From Paracoccaceae bacterium (lineage in GTDB: Bacteria; Pseudomonadota; Alphaproteobacteria; Rhodobacterales; Rhodobacteraceae), in NCBI GenBank assembly GCA_003605175.1, contig QWDA01000001.1, forward strand, positions 1 to 64,000: 64,000 bases of DNA, in the 5' to 3' direction. A program made the translations under genes and the position numbers. Positions within the stretch are counted from its first letter, which is position 1. The number at the start of each line of letters is the position of its first letter. Shown here one piece after another: positions 34,104 through 42,989 of the stretch. The notes below the pieces were generated by a model. That model had not been told where the DNA came from and made no database searches. It saw only the letters and a program-made list of their open reading frames with translations.

Positions 34104-35242
34104 GATATCCTTTCTGCAAGTGTTGCGATGGCCTGGTCGGAGGCCGGGTGATCGAAGGAGAGCCCGAGGGCCCGCGGTTCGGATTCGATGGGGCGTGCCC
34201 AGAGCGCGGCGAAGGCGGGCCCGAGTTCGGTGCCGTCGTGGAGGATGGCCCGGACCGTCTCGCAGATCGGCATCGACACGCCGACGCGGCGGGCGAGGTC
34301 GGTCACCGATTTCGCATTGAACTCGCCTTCCACGACGATCGGCGCCCCGTCGAAGCAATCCGCGCGGGGCACGCCCTGTCCCAACTGCGCACCGAGCGAC
34401 ATGTTTCGCGATGTGGTCGAGGCGCAGGTCAGCGCAAGGTCGCCCACGCCCGACAGGCCGGTCACCGTCTCGCGCCGCCCGCCCAGCGCCTCGGCCAGCA
34501 CCTTCATCTCGTCGACGCCCCTTGTGATCAGCGCGGCGCGGGTGTTCTCGGCGAAACCGGCGCCGGTCATCATCCCGCAGGCGATGGCGATCACGTTCTT
34601 CACCGCGCCGCCGATCTCGACCCCCACGAGGTCGTCGGAGATATAGGCGCGGAAGCTCCCGGTGCTGAGGGTGACGGAAAGGCGCACCGCCGGGCTCTCG
34701 CCCGGGTGCAGCCGGTCTTCGTAGCTGAACGGAAACGCCACCGTCGCCGCCGTCGGATGGCCGAGCGCGGTTTCCCGCGCGAAGGTCGGGCCCGAGACGA
34801 CGCCCATCGGATGTCCCGGGAGCTCCTGCTCTGCGACCTGGGTCATGAGCAGCCCGCTCTCGGGCTCGATCCCCTTGGCGCAGACGGCCACCGGCACGCC
34901 CGGGTCGATGAACTCGGCCACTTCCCGCGCGACGCTCCGGACGCTCCGCGAGGGAACGACGATCATCACCGCCTCGGCCCCCGACAGCGCGGCCCTGAGG
35001 CCGCGGCACGCCCTGAGACCCTGGGGCAGCGGAACGTCCGGCAGGTAGCGCGCGTTGGTGCCCCGGGCGTTGATCTCGTCCACCACTTCGCGCGACCGGC
35101 CCCAGAGCCGCACCTCGGCTCCGGCCTGCCGCGCGGTGGCGGCGAGGGCGGTGCCCCAACTGCCGGCGCCGACGACCGCGATCCTGCCATAGGGCTTTGC
35201 GCTAAAGGGGAGGGGGTCGCCCGAAACGGGTTCCAGTTTCAT
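34100..35242 (-). CDS. gpsA: NAD(P)+-dependent glycerol-3-phosphate dehydrogenase
   Basis: 380 residues, about 45 more than typical GpsA because of an N-terminal lead and internal length. The start MKLEPVSGDPLPFSAKPYGR is followed by the nucleotide motif RIAVVGAGSWGTALAATARQ. The substrate/catalytic region is VSGPTFARETALGHPT, EIGGAVKNVIAIACGMMTGA (catalytic Lys) and TGLSGVGDLALTCAST. It makes glycerol 3-phosphate from DHAP. As first gene of a gpsA-ggpP-ggpS operon it probably supplies the acceptor for glucosylglycerol synthesis rather than (only) phospholipids; a second gpsA elsewhere would be expected. Confidence 0.92.
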   Translation of the reverse strand: MKLEPVSGDPLPFSAKPYGRIAVVGAGSWGTALAATARQAGAEVRLWGRSREVVDEINARGTNARYLPDVPLPQGLRACRGLRAALSGAEAVMIVVPSRSVRSVAREVAEFIDPGVPVAVCAKGIEPESGLLMTQVAEQELPGHPMGVVSGPTFARETALGHPTAATVAFPFSYEDRLHPGESPAVRLSVTLSTGSFRAYISDDLVGVEIGGAVKNVIAIACGMMTGAGFAENTRAALITRGVDEMKVLAEALGGRRETVTGLSGVGDLALTCASTTSRNMSLGAQLGQGVPRADCFDGAPIVVEGEFNAKSVTDLARRVGVSMPICETVRAILHDGTELGPAFAALWARPIESEPRALGLSFDHPASDQAIATLAERIS

Positions 35243-35603
35243 GTGTCTCCGCAGGTCTTTTCCGGCCCGTGCCGCGTTCGAGGGCGCGCATCGCGCAGCC
35301 CGAGCGGGTGGAGGGACTTCACCGGTCGATCTTGCCACCTCGTCTCTAAGGATGGGGCGGCCACGCGGTATTTCAACCATTCCGCGCAGTTTTGCCGCAG
35401 CGCAGCGCCAATAGTTGCCGGAATGCCTGTCTTTTGCGCAAATCTGGCGTGCGTTGCGCGGCATTTGCGGAGGATTGCCCCAAATCTTGTGGGTATCGGC
35501 GGAATTCCCCGGCGAAGTTTTGACCTTCCGCCGCACTGCCCTAACGTTTCTCTCGCAGGTGCAGAATGCCCTGTGTCGTGGAACAGTAGGAGTTGAAAAC
35601 TGC
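35243..35603. other. 361-bp divergent promoter region between gpsA and galU
   Basis: Should hold promoters for both operons. The stretch 35,370-35,560 is less GC-rich than its surroundings. No clear operator palindrome or riboswitch was recognised. TAGGAG at 35,587-35,592 is the galU ribosome binding site. Confidence 0.5.
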
Positions 35604-36512
35604 ATGAGACACCCTGTCAGAACGGCGATCTTTCCCGTGGCCGGAATGGGCACCCGGTTCCTGCCGGCAACGAAGGCGACCCCGAAAGAGCTGCTCCCGG
35701 TGATCGACACGCCGCTGATCCAATACGCCATCGACGAGGCCCGCGAGGCCGGGATCGAGCGGATGGTCTTCGTGAGCCATCCGTCGAAATCCGCCATCGA
35801 GCGCCACGTGATGGACGACGCCGCGCTGCGCGCGACGCTCAAGCAGCGCGGCAAGGCGGCCATCGCCGATGCGCTTCAGGAACGCGCCTTCCATCCCGGC
35901 GACGGCAACGTGATCTTCACCATGCAGAACGAACCCCTCGGCCTCGGCCACGCCGTGCTCTGCGCGCGCGACCATGCGCTGCCCGGGCCGGTGGCGGTGC
36001 TCCTGCCCGACGACCTGATCGTCGGCGAAAAGGGCTGCCTCGCCGAGATGATCGCGGCCTATGAGGCGGGCACGGCCGGCCATCTCGTGGCGACAATGCG
36101 CGTTCAGGAGGAGGAGACCTCGAAATACGGCATCCTCTCCGTCACCGCCGAACGGGGCCCGGTGCTCGCCGCCGACGGCATGGTCGAGAAACCCGCGCCC
36201 GAAGACGCGCCCTCGCGCGATGCCGTGGTCGGCCGCTACCTGCTCGACGGCTCGATCTTCGACGATCTCGCCTCGCAGCCCCCGGGCGCAGGAGGCGAGA
36301 TCCAGCTGACCGACGCCATCGCCCGTGGCGCAAGGCGGATTGGTCTCGCCGGCTTCCGCTTCTCCGGCACCCGCTTCGATTGTGGCTCCAAGGCCGGCAT
36401 GCTCTCGGCCACGCTGCATCTCGCCCAGGGCGACCCGGCGCTGAACGCGGTGCTCGCGGCCTGGAGGGACCGGACCCGCCCTTTCCCCGAAGCAGCCTGG
36501 GCGGCGGAATAG
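35604..36512 (+). CDS. galU: UTP-glucose-1-phosphate uridylyltransferase
   Basis: 302 residues. Nucleotidyltransferase motifs: FPVAGMGTRFLPATKATPKE, LLPVIDTPLIQYAIDEA, FTMQNEPLGLGHAVLCA, VLLPDDLIV, GEIQLTDAI and FDCGSKAGMLSA. It makes UDP-glucose for exopolysaccharide and LPS. It is divergent from the glucosylglycerol operon; both draw on glucose 1-phosphate. The ATG at 35,604 has TAGGAG 12 bases upstream. Confidence 0.95.
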   Translation: MRHPVRTAIFPVAGMGTRFLPATKATPKELLPVIDTPLIQYAIDEAREAGIERMVFVSHPSKSAIERHVMDDAALRATLKQRGKAAIADALQERAFHPGDGNVIFTMQNEPLGLGHAVLCARDHALPGPVAVLLPDDLIVGEKGCLAEMIAAYEAGTAGHLVATMRVQEEETSKYGILSVTAERGPVLAADGMVEKPAPEDAPSRDAVVGRYLLDGSIFDDLASQPPGAGGEIQLTDAIARGARRIGLAGFRFSGTRFDCGSKAGMLSATLHLAQGDPALNAVLAAWRDRTRPFPEAAWAAE

Positions 36513-36676
36513 TCGCCCTCGCCGGGCCCCCGGCCCGTCAGGTCAGGCGTCGGCCCGTTTCGGAAGGGCCGCGCGACAACGTCGTCGCCTTGCCGTCCCG
36601 CTCCCGCAGGTAGAGAGTCTTGCCCGCACGGGGCGATCTGCCGATCTCACGGATTCGCGCGGATCCCGCCCCGCCG

Positions 36677-36751
36677 CTGCCCCGGGCTTGACCCGGGGCC
36701 TCGACTCCGAAGACAGTGCGACCAGGAGGCCCCGGCTCAAGGCCGGGGCAG
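36677..36751. repeat. long inverted repeat between convergent galU and metG
   Basis: Two 26-base arms (36,677-36,702 and 36,726-36,751) are complementary except for two positions, separated by 23 bases. The core CCCCGGGCTTGACCCGGGGCC type palindrome is widely dispersed in alphaproteobacterial genomes. It could form a very stable hairpin in either transcript and end both. Confidence 0.75.
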
Positions 36752-36765
36752 CGAAGGTCTCTCTC

Positions 36766-38478
36766 CTACCGCGTCCCCGCGAAACGCGCCGCCCAGTCGG
36801 CGCGCTCCTCGTCGGAGATCTTCCGGAACAGGTTCTCAGGCACCGTGAAGCCATGGCCTTCCGGCAGCGCCTCTAGCGCCGCGTTCACATCCTCCGGCCA
36901 ACCCGCTTCCGAGCCCATCGCCTCGAGCATCGCCGCCGCGGCATCGGGAATGAAGGGCGCGGAAATCGCCGCGTAGAAGCGGATCAGGTTCAGCGAGAAC
37001 CGCACGATCGCCGCCGCCCGCGCAGGATCGGTCTTGAACACCGCCCAGGGCGCGGCCTCCTGCAGGTACTCGTTGCCGATCACCCAGATCGCGCGCAGTT
37101 CCGTGGCGGCCTTGCGGACCTCGATCGCCTCCATGTGCCGCTGGTAGCTCTCGAGCCGCTCCTCCAGCGCCGCGATCACCGCCGCCTCGGGCGCGTCGTA
37201 TGCGCCGCCTTCCGGCACCGCCTCGCCGAATTTCGACCGGCAGAACTTGGTGACCCGCGAGACGAAATTCCCCAGCACGTCGGCCAGGTCCTTGTTCGCC
37301 GAGGCCTGGAAATTCTCCCAGGTGAACTCGCTGTCCGAGCTCTCCGGCGCATGGCTCAGCAGCCACCAGCGCCAGTAATCCGCTGGTAAGACCTCCAGCG
37401 CCTGGTCCATGAATACGCCGCGGCCCTGGCTCGTGGAGAACTGCCCGCCGTCATAATTCAGGTAGTTGAACGACTTGATGTAATCGACCAGCTTCCAGGG
37501 TTCGCCCGAGCCGATGATCGTCGCCGGAAACGACAGCGTGTGGAACGGCACGTTGTCCTTGCCCATGAACTGCACGTAGCGCACGTCGTCGGCGCCCTTG
37601 TCGGTGCGCCACCAGCGCTCCCAGGCAGCGTCGGGTTCGCCGTTCGCGTCGGACCATTCCTTCGCGCAGGCGATGTATTCGATCGGCGCGTCGAACCAGA
37701 CGTAGAACACCTTGCCCTCCATGCCGGGCCAGGGCTCGGTGCCCTTCCGCACGGGGATGCCCCAGTCGAGGTCGCGGGTAATGCCCCGGTCCTGCAGCCC
37801 GTCGCCATCGTTCAGCCATTTCCTGGCGATCGAGGTGGTCAGCACCGGCCAGTCGGCTTTCCCATCGATCCAGGCCGACAGCTCCCCCCTCAGCGAGCGC
37901 TGCTTGAGATAGAGATGCTTGGTCTCCCGCACCTCCAGATCGGTCGAGCCCGAGATCGCCGAGCGCGGCTCGATCAGATCGGTCGGATCGAGCTGCTTGG
38001 TGCAGTTCTCGCACTGGTCGCCGCGGGCGCGTTCGTAACCGCAATTCGGGCAGGTGCCCTCGATATAGCGATCCGGCAGGAACCGCCCGTCGGCATTGGA
38101 ATAGACCTGCCGCTCGGTGCGCTCCTCGATCAGCCCGGCCTCGGCCAGCCGTCCGGCGAAATGCTGGGTCAGCGCGTGGTTCTGCGGGCTCGATGACCGC
38201 CCGAACTTGTCGAAGGACAGCCGGAACCCGTCCGACAGGCCCTTCTGCACCTCCCACATTTCGGCGCAGTACTCGGCCACCGGCTTGCCTGCCTTCGCGG
38301 CGGCCAGTTCGGCCGGCGTGCCGTGCTCGTCGGTCGCGCAGAGGAACAGAACCTCATGGCCGCGTGCCCGGCAATAGCGCGCATAGAGATCGGCCGGGAG
38401 CTGGCTGCCGACGAGGTTTCCGAGATGCTTGATCCCGTTGATATAGGGGATCGCCGAAGTGATGAGGATGCGTGCCAT
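36766..38478 (-). CDS. metG: methionyl-tRNA synthetase
   Basis: 570 residues, class Ia synthetase of the zinc-containing MetG1 type. HIGH-like motif is replaced by HLGN in [20 protein letters not shown]; the zinc knuckle is [17 protein letters not shown]; the KMSKS region is [10 protein letters not shown], a STSQ variant seen in this branch. The C-terminal tRNA-binding EMAP-like domain is absent, and the helical anticodon domain occupies the end. Length is normal for this class. Confidence 0.95.
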   Translation of the reverse strand: MARILITSAIPYINGIKHLGNLVGSQLPADLYARYCRARGHEVLFLCATDEHGTPAELAAAKAGKPVAEYCAEMWEVQKGLSDGFRLSFDKFGRSSSPQNHALTQHFAGRLAEAGLIEERTERQVYSNADGRFLPDRYIEGTCPNCGYERARGDQCENCTKQLDPTDLIEPRSAISGSTDLEVRETKHLYLKQRSLRGELSAWIDGKADWPVLTTSIARKWLNDGDGLQDRGITRDLDWGIPVRKGTEPWPGMEGKVFYVWFDAPIEYIACAKEWSDANGEPDAAWERWWRTDKGADDVRYVQFMGKDNVPFHTLSFPATIIGSGEPWKLVDYIKSFNYLNYDGGQFSTSQGRGVFMDQALEVLPADYWRWWLLSHAPESSDSEFTWENFQASANKDLADVLGNFVSRVTKFCRSKFGEAVPEGGAYDAPEAAVIAALEERLESYQRHMEAIEVRKAATELRAIWVIGNEYLQEAAPWAVFKTDPARAAAIVRFSLNLIRFYAAISAPFIPDAAAAMLEAMGSEAGWPEDVNAALEALPEGHGFTVPENLFRKISDEERADWAARFAGTR

Positions 38479-38579
38479 GCCTGCCTTGCCCTGTGCGTCC
38501 GGGGTGCGCCGCTCTTAGCGCAGGGCGCGGAGGGCGTCACCCCCGGGTTTCGCAGGGCCGGCCGGGAGCGGCGGCGGTG

Positions 38580-39806
38580 TCAGGCCTTCGCCAACCCGTC
38601 CCGCGCCGCCCTGGTTTCCGGCTTGACCGACAGGGCCCAATAGGTGGTCGCCCCGAGCGCTACCGTCAGGAGAATGACGGTCGGTCGCGTCTCGGGCAAG
38701 AGAAGGCCCAGGCACAATCCCGGAATCGCCACCATCGGCAGGGGCTGGGTGACCATGAGGCCCAGCCTCCAGTTCAGCCCGATCGTCACGAGCAGCAGCG
38801 GCACGATCACCATGGCGCGCTTGGTCGTGTCCATGAAATCCGTCTGGAACAGGTTGCCGGGGTCGATCGCGACGCAGGCGCAGGAAAGGAGCAGAAACAG
38901 CGCGCAGGCGAACAGGCGCGTCGGGTTGTTCTGCGCTTCGAGCCACCGCCCGAACATGATCGCGGCGCAGGCGCTGAAGGTCATCGCGGCCAGCCAGTCG
39001 CCCGGACGGCCCCGGTACACGCTGTACATGTGCATCGTCACCAGGGTCAGGACGGGCGCCAGCACCACGAGTGCAAGGACGAGACGTCCGCGCTGGTCGC
39101 TCAGGATCGCGAAGACCGGGCGGCGCTGCGGGGAGGTGTCCTGCAGGAGCGTCCTCGTGTTCGCCATCGCGCTGGCCAGCACGAACAGCATGCCCGACAA
39201 CTCGCTGCCTTCCTCGAACCCGACCCGCGCGGCCAGCGCAAGGGCCCCGTCCCAGCTCAGGTTGTGCTCGAGGAATTCCTGCATCACGACCGATCCCAAC
39301 ACCGCAAATCCGCACAGCATGAGCAGGACCTGCCGCCGATGGGCGCCGCCCGCGATCCAGAGGCGCAGGAGAGCCCAGCCCAGCACCGCGGCAAAGAAGG
39401 CGCCGAGCGGCAGGATCAGCCCCCAGTTGCCGACACCGATCGCGCGCCCGAGCAGCGAGATGCGCTCGTGCAGCCAGCCGAGCTCGTCCGCGCTGAGATA
39501 GATCATCACGCCGCCGATCATTGCCCAGGCCCGCGCGACGCCGGGGCGTTCCGTCCGGTTGGCCGTCACGCCGTCGAGCGCATGGAGGCAGATCAGGGCA
39601 AGCAGCGACCCTGAAAACCAGGCGGCGAAATTGTTCTCGTATCCGAGGTGGAATTGCTGGCCGATGGAAGACAGTCGGGCCGCGCCGGCCGCCTGCTGGT
39701 GATATTCCAGCCCCACCGTGGTGCAGACGAGGATCAGGCTGGCAGCCAGGATCAGAACAAACTCGTAGGTAAGCCCCCTGGTCAGGGGAGAACGCGAAAC
39801 CGCCAT
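38580..39806 (-). CDS. polytopic membrane protein of unknown function
   Basis: 408 residues from the ATG at 39,806 (a TTG at 39,833 is possible). About ten hydrophobic segments, for example YEFVLILAASLILVCTTVGL, WAMIGGVMIYLSADELGWLH, LVLALVVLAPVLTLVTMHMY and VIVPLLLVTIGLNW. The conserved-looking SADELGWLHERI (acidic residues and His inside the membrane region) resembles uncharacterised ADELxxxHE-containing membrane proteins. No transporter family is recognised. It is alone on its strand between metG and a helicase gene. Confidence 0.7.
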   Translation of the reverse strand: MAVSRSPLTRGLTYEFVLILAASLILVCTTVGLEYHQQAAGAARLSSIGQQFHLGYENNFAAWFSGSLLALICLHALDGVTANRTERPGVARAWAMIGGVMIYLSADELGWLHERISLLGRAIGVGNWGLILPLGAFFAAVLGWALLRLWIAGGAHRRQVLLMLCGFAVLGSVVMQEFLEHNLSWDGALALAARVGFEEGSELSGMLFVLASAMANTRTLLQDTSPQRRPVFAILSDQRGRLVLALVVLAPVLTLVTMHMYSVYRGRPGDWLAAMTFSACAAIMFGRWLEAQNNPTRLFACALFLLLSCACVAIDPGNLFQTDFMDTTKRAMVIVPLLLVTIGLNWRLGLMVTQPLPMVAIPGLCLGLLLPETRPTVILLTVALGATTYWALSVKPETRAARDGLAKA

Positions 39807-39884
39807 GAAGCCGCCCACTGAAATCGTCGCCAAATCTTCGAGAAACTGTCACGTTTCCGAATTGCGGCGCAACCGGAGGCGGGC

Positions 39885-39909
39885 GTTTGGCCCGTTTCGC
39901 GGGCCAAAC
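39885..39909. terminator. perfect 10-bp hairpin downstream of the DEAD-box helicase region
   Basis: GTTTGGCCCG (39,885-39,894) pairs exactly with CGGGCCAAAC (39,900-39,909). It lies 107 bp beyond the helicase stop and 79 bp before the membrane-protein start. No T-tract follows, so it may be a processing or regulatory hairpin instead. Confidence 0.5.
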
Positions 39910-40015
39910 GTGGCTCTCCGACCATGATTGCGCGGGTTTCAGGCGCTATCGGCGGGAAGCTCACAGTTTCAGGCTGTGGTCCAGGGGCCTGCGCTCGCGG
40001 AGGCTGAGGATTCGC

Positions 40016-41449
40016 TCAGCCCGCCATCCGCTCCTCGAAGCTCTTCTCGATGAAGGAGGGCAGGTGGTCGCCCATGCCGACAACGGCCTCGTCCCGGCTG
40101 CCCGCACCACGGCCCCGGTCGCGTCCGCGCCCGCCACGGCTGCGTTCCTCGCGCTCGACAGGTTCCGGCGCGGGAGACGCCGCGACCTCCTCCTCCGGGC
40201 GCTCGTCGCGCTTCCGGCCACGCCCGCCCCGCGACCGGCTGCGCGCGGGCTTCTCTGTCTCGCCGGTGCCCGCCGCTTCGGCCATGGCCTCGGGCGCGGC
40301 GCTCAACGGGTTCTCGAGCCGCGGGATCGCCTTGTCGATCAGCTTCTCGACCGCCGCCAGCGCCTTTTCGTCCGAGGTCGAGCACAGCGTGATCGCCTTG
40401 CCCTCGCGGCCCGCCCGACCTGTCCGGCCGATCCGGTGCACGTAATCCTCGGGGTGGCCGGGCACGTCGAAATTGAACACATGGCTCACCGCCGGGATGT
40501 CGAGCCCCCGCGCCGCCACATCCGACGCGATCAGGAGCCGGATCTTCCCGTCGCGGAACCCGTCCAGCGTGCGGGTCCGTTGCGACTGCTCTAGGTCGCC
40601 ATGGATCGGTTCGGCGTCATAGCCGTATTTCTTCAGGCTCTTGGCTACGATATCGACATCGGTCTTGCGGTTGCAGAAGATGATCGCGTTCGTGCACTTG
40701 TCGCCCTCGCCGTCGATCATCGCACGAAGCAGCGCGCGCTTTTCGCTGGCCGCCCGGTCGCGCCGCGCGGCGCGGGCCATCACGACGCCCTGTTCGATAG
40801 TCTCCGACGCGGTGGCCTGGCGCGCCACCTCGATCCGGGCCGGATTCGACAGGAAGGTGTTGGTGATCCGCTCGATCTCCGGCGCCATGGTGGCGGAGTA
40901 GAACATCGTCTGCCGGGTGAAGGGCACCAGCCCGAAGATCCGCTCGATATCCGGGATGAATCCCATGTCGAGCATCCGGTCGGCCTCGTCGACCACCATG
41001 ATCTCGATGCCGGTCAGGAGCAGCTTGCCGCGCTCGAAATGGTCCAGAAGCCGCCCCGGCGTGGCGATCAGCACGTCGACGCCCTTGTCGATCAGCACGT
41101 CCTGTTCCTTGAACGAAACCCCGCCGATAAGCAGTGCTTTCGAGAGTTTGACGTGCTTCGAGTAGACGTCGAAATTCTCGGCGACCTGGGCGGCCAGCTC
41201 GCGGGTCGGGCAGAGCACCAGGCTGCGCGGCATCCGCGCCCGGGCGCGGCCGCGCGCCAGCTTGCAGATCATCGGCAGCGTGAAGCTCGCCGTCTTGCCG
41301 GTGCCGGTCTGCGCGATGCCGAGAACGTCGCGGCCCTCCAGCGCATGCGGTATCGCGCCGGCCTGGATCGGCGTGGGCGTCTCGTATCCGGCCTCTTCGA
41401 CCGCTTTCAAAACTTTCGGGCTGAGATTCAGGTCTGCGAACTTGGTCAT
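40016..41449 (-). CDS. DEAD-box ATP-dependent RNA helicase (RhlE-like)
   Basis: 477 residues. Motifs: Q (ETPTPIQAGAIP), I (AQTGTGKTASF), Ia (PTRELAAQV), Ib (TPGRLLDH), II (DEADRMLDMGF), III (FYSATMAPE), V (VAARGLDIPAVSH) and VI (HRIGRTGRAGR). The C-terminal about 90 residues are basic and low in complexity (RSRSRGGRGRKR, RGGRGRDRGRGAG), an RG-rich RNA-binding tail typical of RhlE-type helicases in cold adaptation and ribosome assembly. The start MTKFADLNLSPKVLKAVEEA is the family norm. Confidence 0.95.
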   Translation of the reverse strand: MTKFADLNLSPKVLKAVEEAGYETPTPIQAGAIPHALEGRDVLGIAQTGTGKTASFTLPMICKLARGRARARMPRSLVLCPTRELAAQVAENFDVYSKHVKLSKALLIGGVSFKEQDVLIDKGVDVLIATPGRLLDHFERGKLLLTGIEIMVVDEADRMLDMGFIPDIERIFGLVPFTRQTMFYSATMAPEIERITNTFLSNPARIEVARQATASETIEQGVVMARAARRDRAASEKRALLRAMIDGEGDKCTNAIIFCNRKTDVDIVAKSLKKYGYDAEPIHGDLEQSQRTRTLDGFRDGKIRLLIASDVAARGLDIPAVSHVFNFDVPGHPEDYVHRIGRTGRAGREGKAITLCSTSDEKALAAVEKLIDKAIPRLENPLSAAPEAMAEAAGTGETEKPARSRSRGGRGRKRDERPEEEVAASPAPEPVEREERSRGGRGRDRGRGAGSRDEAVVGMGDHLPSFIEKSFEERMAG

Positions 41450-41927
41450 GAATGTCCGTTGGTTACGGACCGTTCTTTGGCCCGTCGGCTGTGAGGCTCG
41501 GGCCCGGATGGCCGCCACTTATCCACAAGTCGCCTCAATGATCGCGGTCGGTACTATGTCTGGCCGTCCCGGTCAACGAGACTCTCCCGAAACGGCTGTT
41601 TTTTCGCCGCATCCGCAGAGATCCGGCACCTTATCGGCGACGCGTTTAGAATTTGTTAACAGTTCGTCTGGCGTCGTGGCGACGTGCAATTGGTGGCCGG
41701 AGCGGGCGCCGCAGGCCCAATATTTACTGACCTTGCGGCTCTGGGTTGAGTCGAGGCCATGCTGGACGCGCATGAGGGGCGTGGGGGGCGGGGGATTTCG
41801 CGCACAGACTTACCCACAGGGCATCGGCGCCAAACGGGAAAATGATTGTCCACGGAATGTGGCGCAATCGCGCCAGATCCTGCCTATTGACTGCGATCCC
41901 GCGCGCCCCGCCATCATTTCGCCATGA
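41450..41927. other. 478-bp divergent intergenic region with DnaA-box-like sites
   Basis: Holds the helicase promoter. A perfect DnaA box TTATCCACA lies at 41,519-41,527; weaker matches are TTACCCACA near 41,812 and TTGTCCACG near 41,847. AT-rich tract around 41,645-41,665 (TTTAGAATTTGTTAACAG). No oriC-linked genes are nearby, so an origin is unlikely. No gene seen. Confidence 0.4.
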
Positions 41928-41957
41928 TTGGGCGATGAACTGCCCCCGTTCAGTAAG

Positions 41958-42239
41958 ATGTGGAGAAATTTTTTGGAAAACACATTTGATCAGATCGCGC
42001 CCTCCGGCCCCGTGGCGCCTTCCGGGGCCTGGGACCAGTTCTTCGCGCAGTTCGACGTCTTCTTCCTCCTGTTCTGCACCGCCGGGCTCCTGTTCGTGAT
42101 CCTCTCGCAATACATCCGGCATCGCCGCCGGCAGAAGGCACTCGAAGCGATGCAGGCCCGCTGGGAAGAACAACGCCGCCGCGGCGAACCCCGGACCGTG
42201 CCGCTCGGTTACGAGGCCGGGATCCTCAGCGCCGACTGA
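41958..42239 (+). CDS. small single-pass membrane protein, unknown function
   Basis: 93 residues from ATG at 41,958 (a TTG at 41,928 adds ten). One transmembrane helix at about residues 33-55 (FFLLFCTAGLLFVILSQYIR) is followed by a basic, Arg-rich cytoplasmic tail (HRRRQKALEAMQARWEEQRR). Positive-inside rule puts the C-terminus in the cytoplasm. No family recognised. It is followed by the dispersed repeat. Confidence 0.6.
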   Translation: MWRNFLENTFDQIAPSGPVAPSGAWDQFFAQFDVFFLLFCTAGLLFVILSQYIRHRRRQKALEAMQARWEEQRRRGEPRTVPLGYEAGILSAD

Positions 42240-42301
42240 AGCTCACGCGATCAACGATATCGACCAGCGCCCCCGCCCGGAATAAAGGCCCGGAACGGGC
42301 C

Positions 42302-42440
42302 GCCGGGCGAGCGCCTGCCCGTCCCGGCGGGCTGGCGCTCTGGTGACGTTCCGCGCCGAACATCCATTCAGCGGGCTTGCACCATGAATCGCAGCGCACA
42401 ATCGTTGCAGCGCCATCCCACGGGCCGGCGCGCGCCCGGC
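42302..42440 (+). repeat. MITE-like palindromic repeat, copy D
   Basis: 139 bp, same boundaries as copy B: left arm GCCGGGCGAGCGCCTGCCC (42,302-42,320) identical, right arm 42,422-42,440 diverged at a few bases. Interior shared with copy B includes ACAATCGTTG and GCGCCATCCCA. Confidence 0.8.
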
Positions 42441-42518
42441 TTGCGCCAGTTCGTGGTGGAGGACGGTTGTGGGCCGGGAGGTGCGAACCTCTCCGGCGAA
42501 ACCTGCGCCTGCGATGCG

Positions 42519-42989
42519 CTAGACGGGTGGCAAGGGGTCGCCCATGTCGATGTCCGGGCCGGGTCCCCGTGCGCGCAGAACTCTGTTCCAAATATCGCTC
42601 TCGGAATTTCCTTGCGGCCTGACACCAGAGAGGACGAAGCGGAACCGGGCCGACCTGCCTGCCAGATCCTCGATCCGGACAATGGCGACATCACCTTGCC
42701 GGGCGATCAGGTCTTCCACGGGGCCGGCCGCCACAATGCTCGCTTCCTCGACCGTTTCGAGTCGTGGAAGAAGATCCAGGATCGTGAGCCACGCGGCCTC
42801 CGGATGATCTCTGCACAGGTCGTCCAAACAACTGAACGACCAATGCCCGCCGCCCTCGCCGCCCGACGCACGGGCGACATTGGCAAAATAGGCAGCGCCA
42901 AGCACAACGGGGTCGAACACGCCGTTGCGGCGGCAGGGGTGGTCGCGTTCGCCGATCCTGCACACCACGCAGTCCGGCAGGACCGTCAC
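42519..42989 (-). CDS. DUF6869-domain protein, translationally coupled to prfC
   Basis: 156 residues from a GTG at 42,989 that overlaps the prfC stop (GTGA), with AAGGAG about 8 bases upstream inside prfC. The C-terminal 90 residues match DUF6869: HWSFSCLDDLCRDHPEAAWL, TILDLLPRLETVEEASIVAA, PVEDLIARQGDVAIVRIEDL, IWNRVLRARGPGPDIDMGDP. Function unknown. N-terminal VTVLPDCVVCRIGERDHPCR has three Cys. A longer frame upstream would lie within prfC and is not needed. Confidence 0.65.
   Translation of the reverse strand: MTVLPDCVVCRIGERDHPCRRNGVFDPVVLGAAYFANVARASGGEGGGHWSFSCLDDLCRDHPEAAWLTILDLLPRLETVEEASIVAAGPVEDLIARQGDVAIVRIEDLAGRSARFRFVLSGVRPQGNSESDIWNRVLRARGPGPDIDMGDPLPPV

Noticed and set aside
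41519-41860. Chromosomal origin of replication
   Set aside because: Only one perfect DnaA box, no cluster, and none of the usual alphaproteobacterial origin neighbours; kept only as a low-interest regulatory note.
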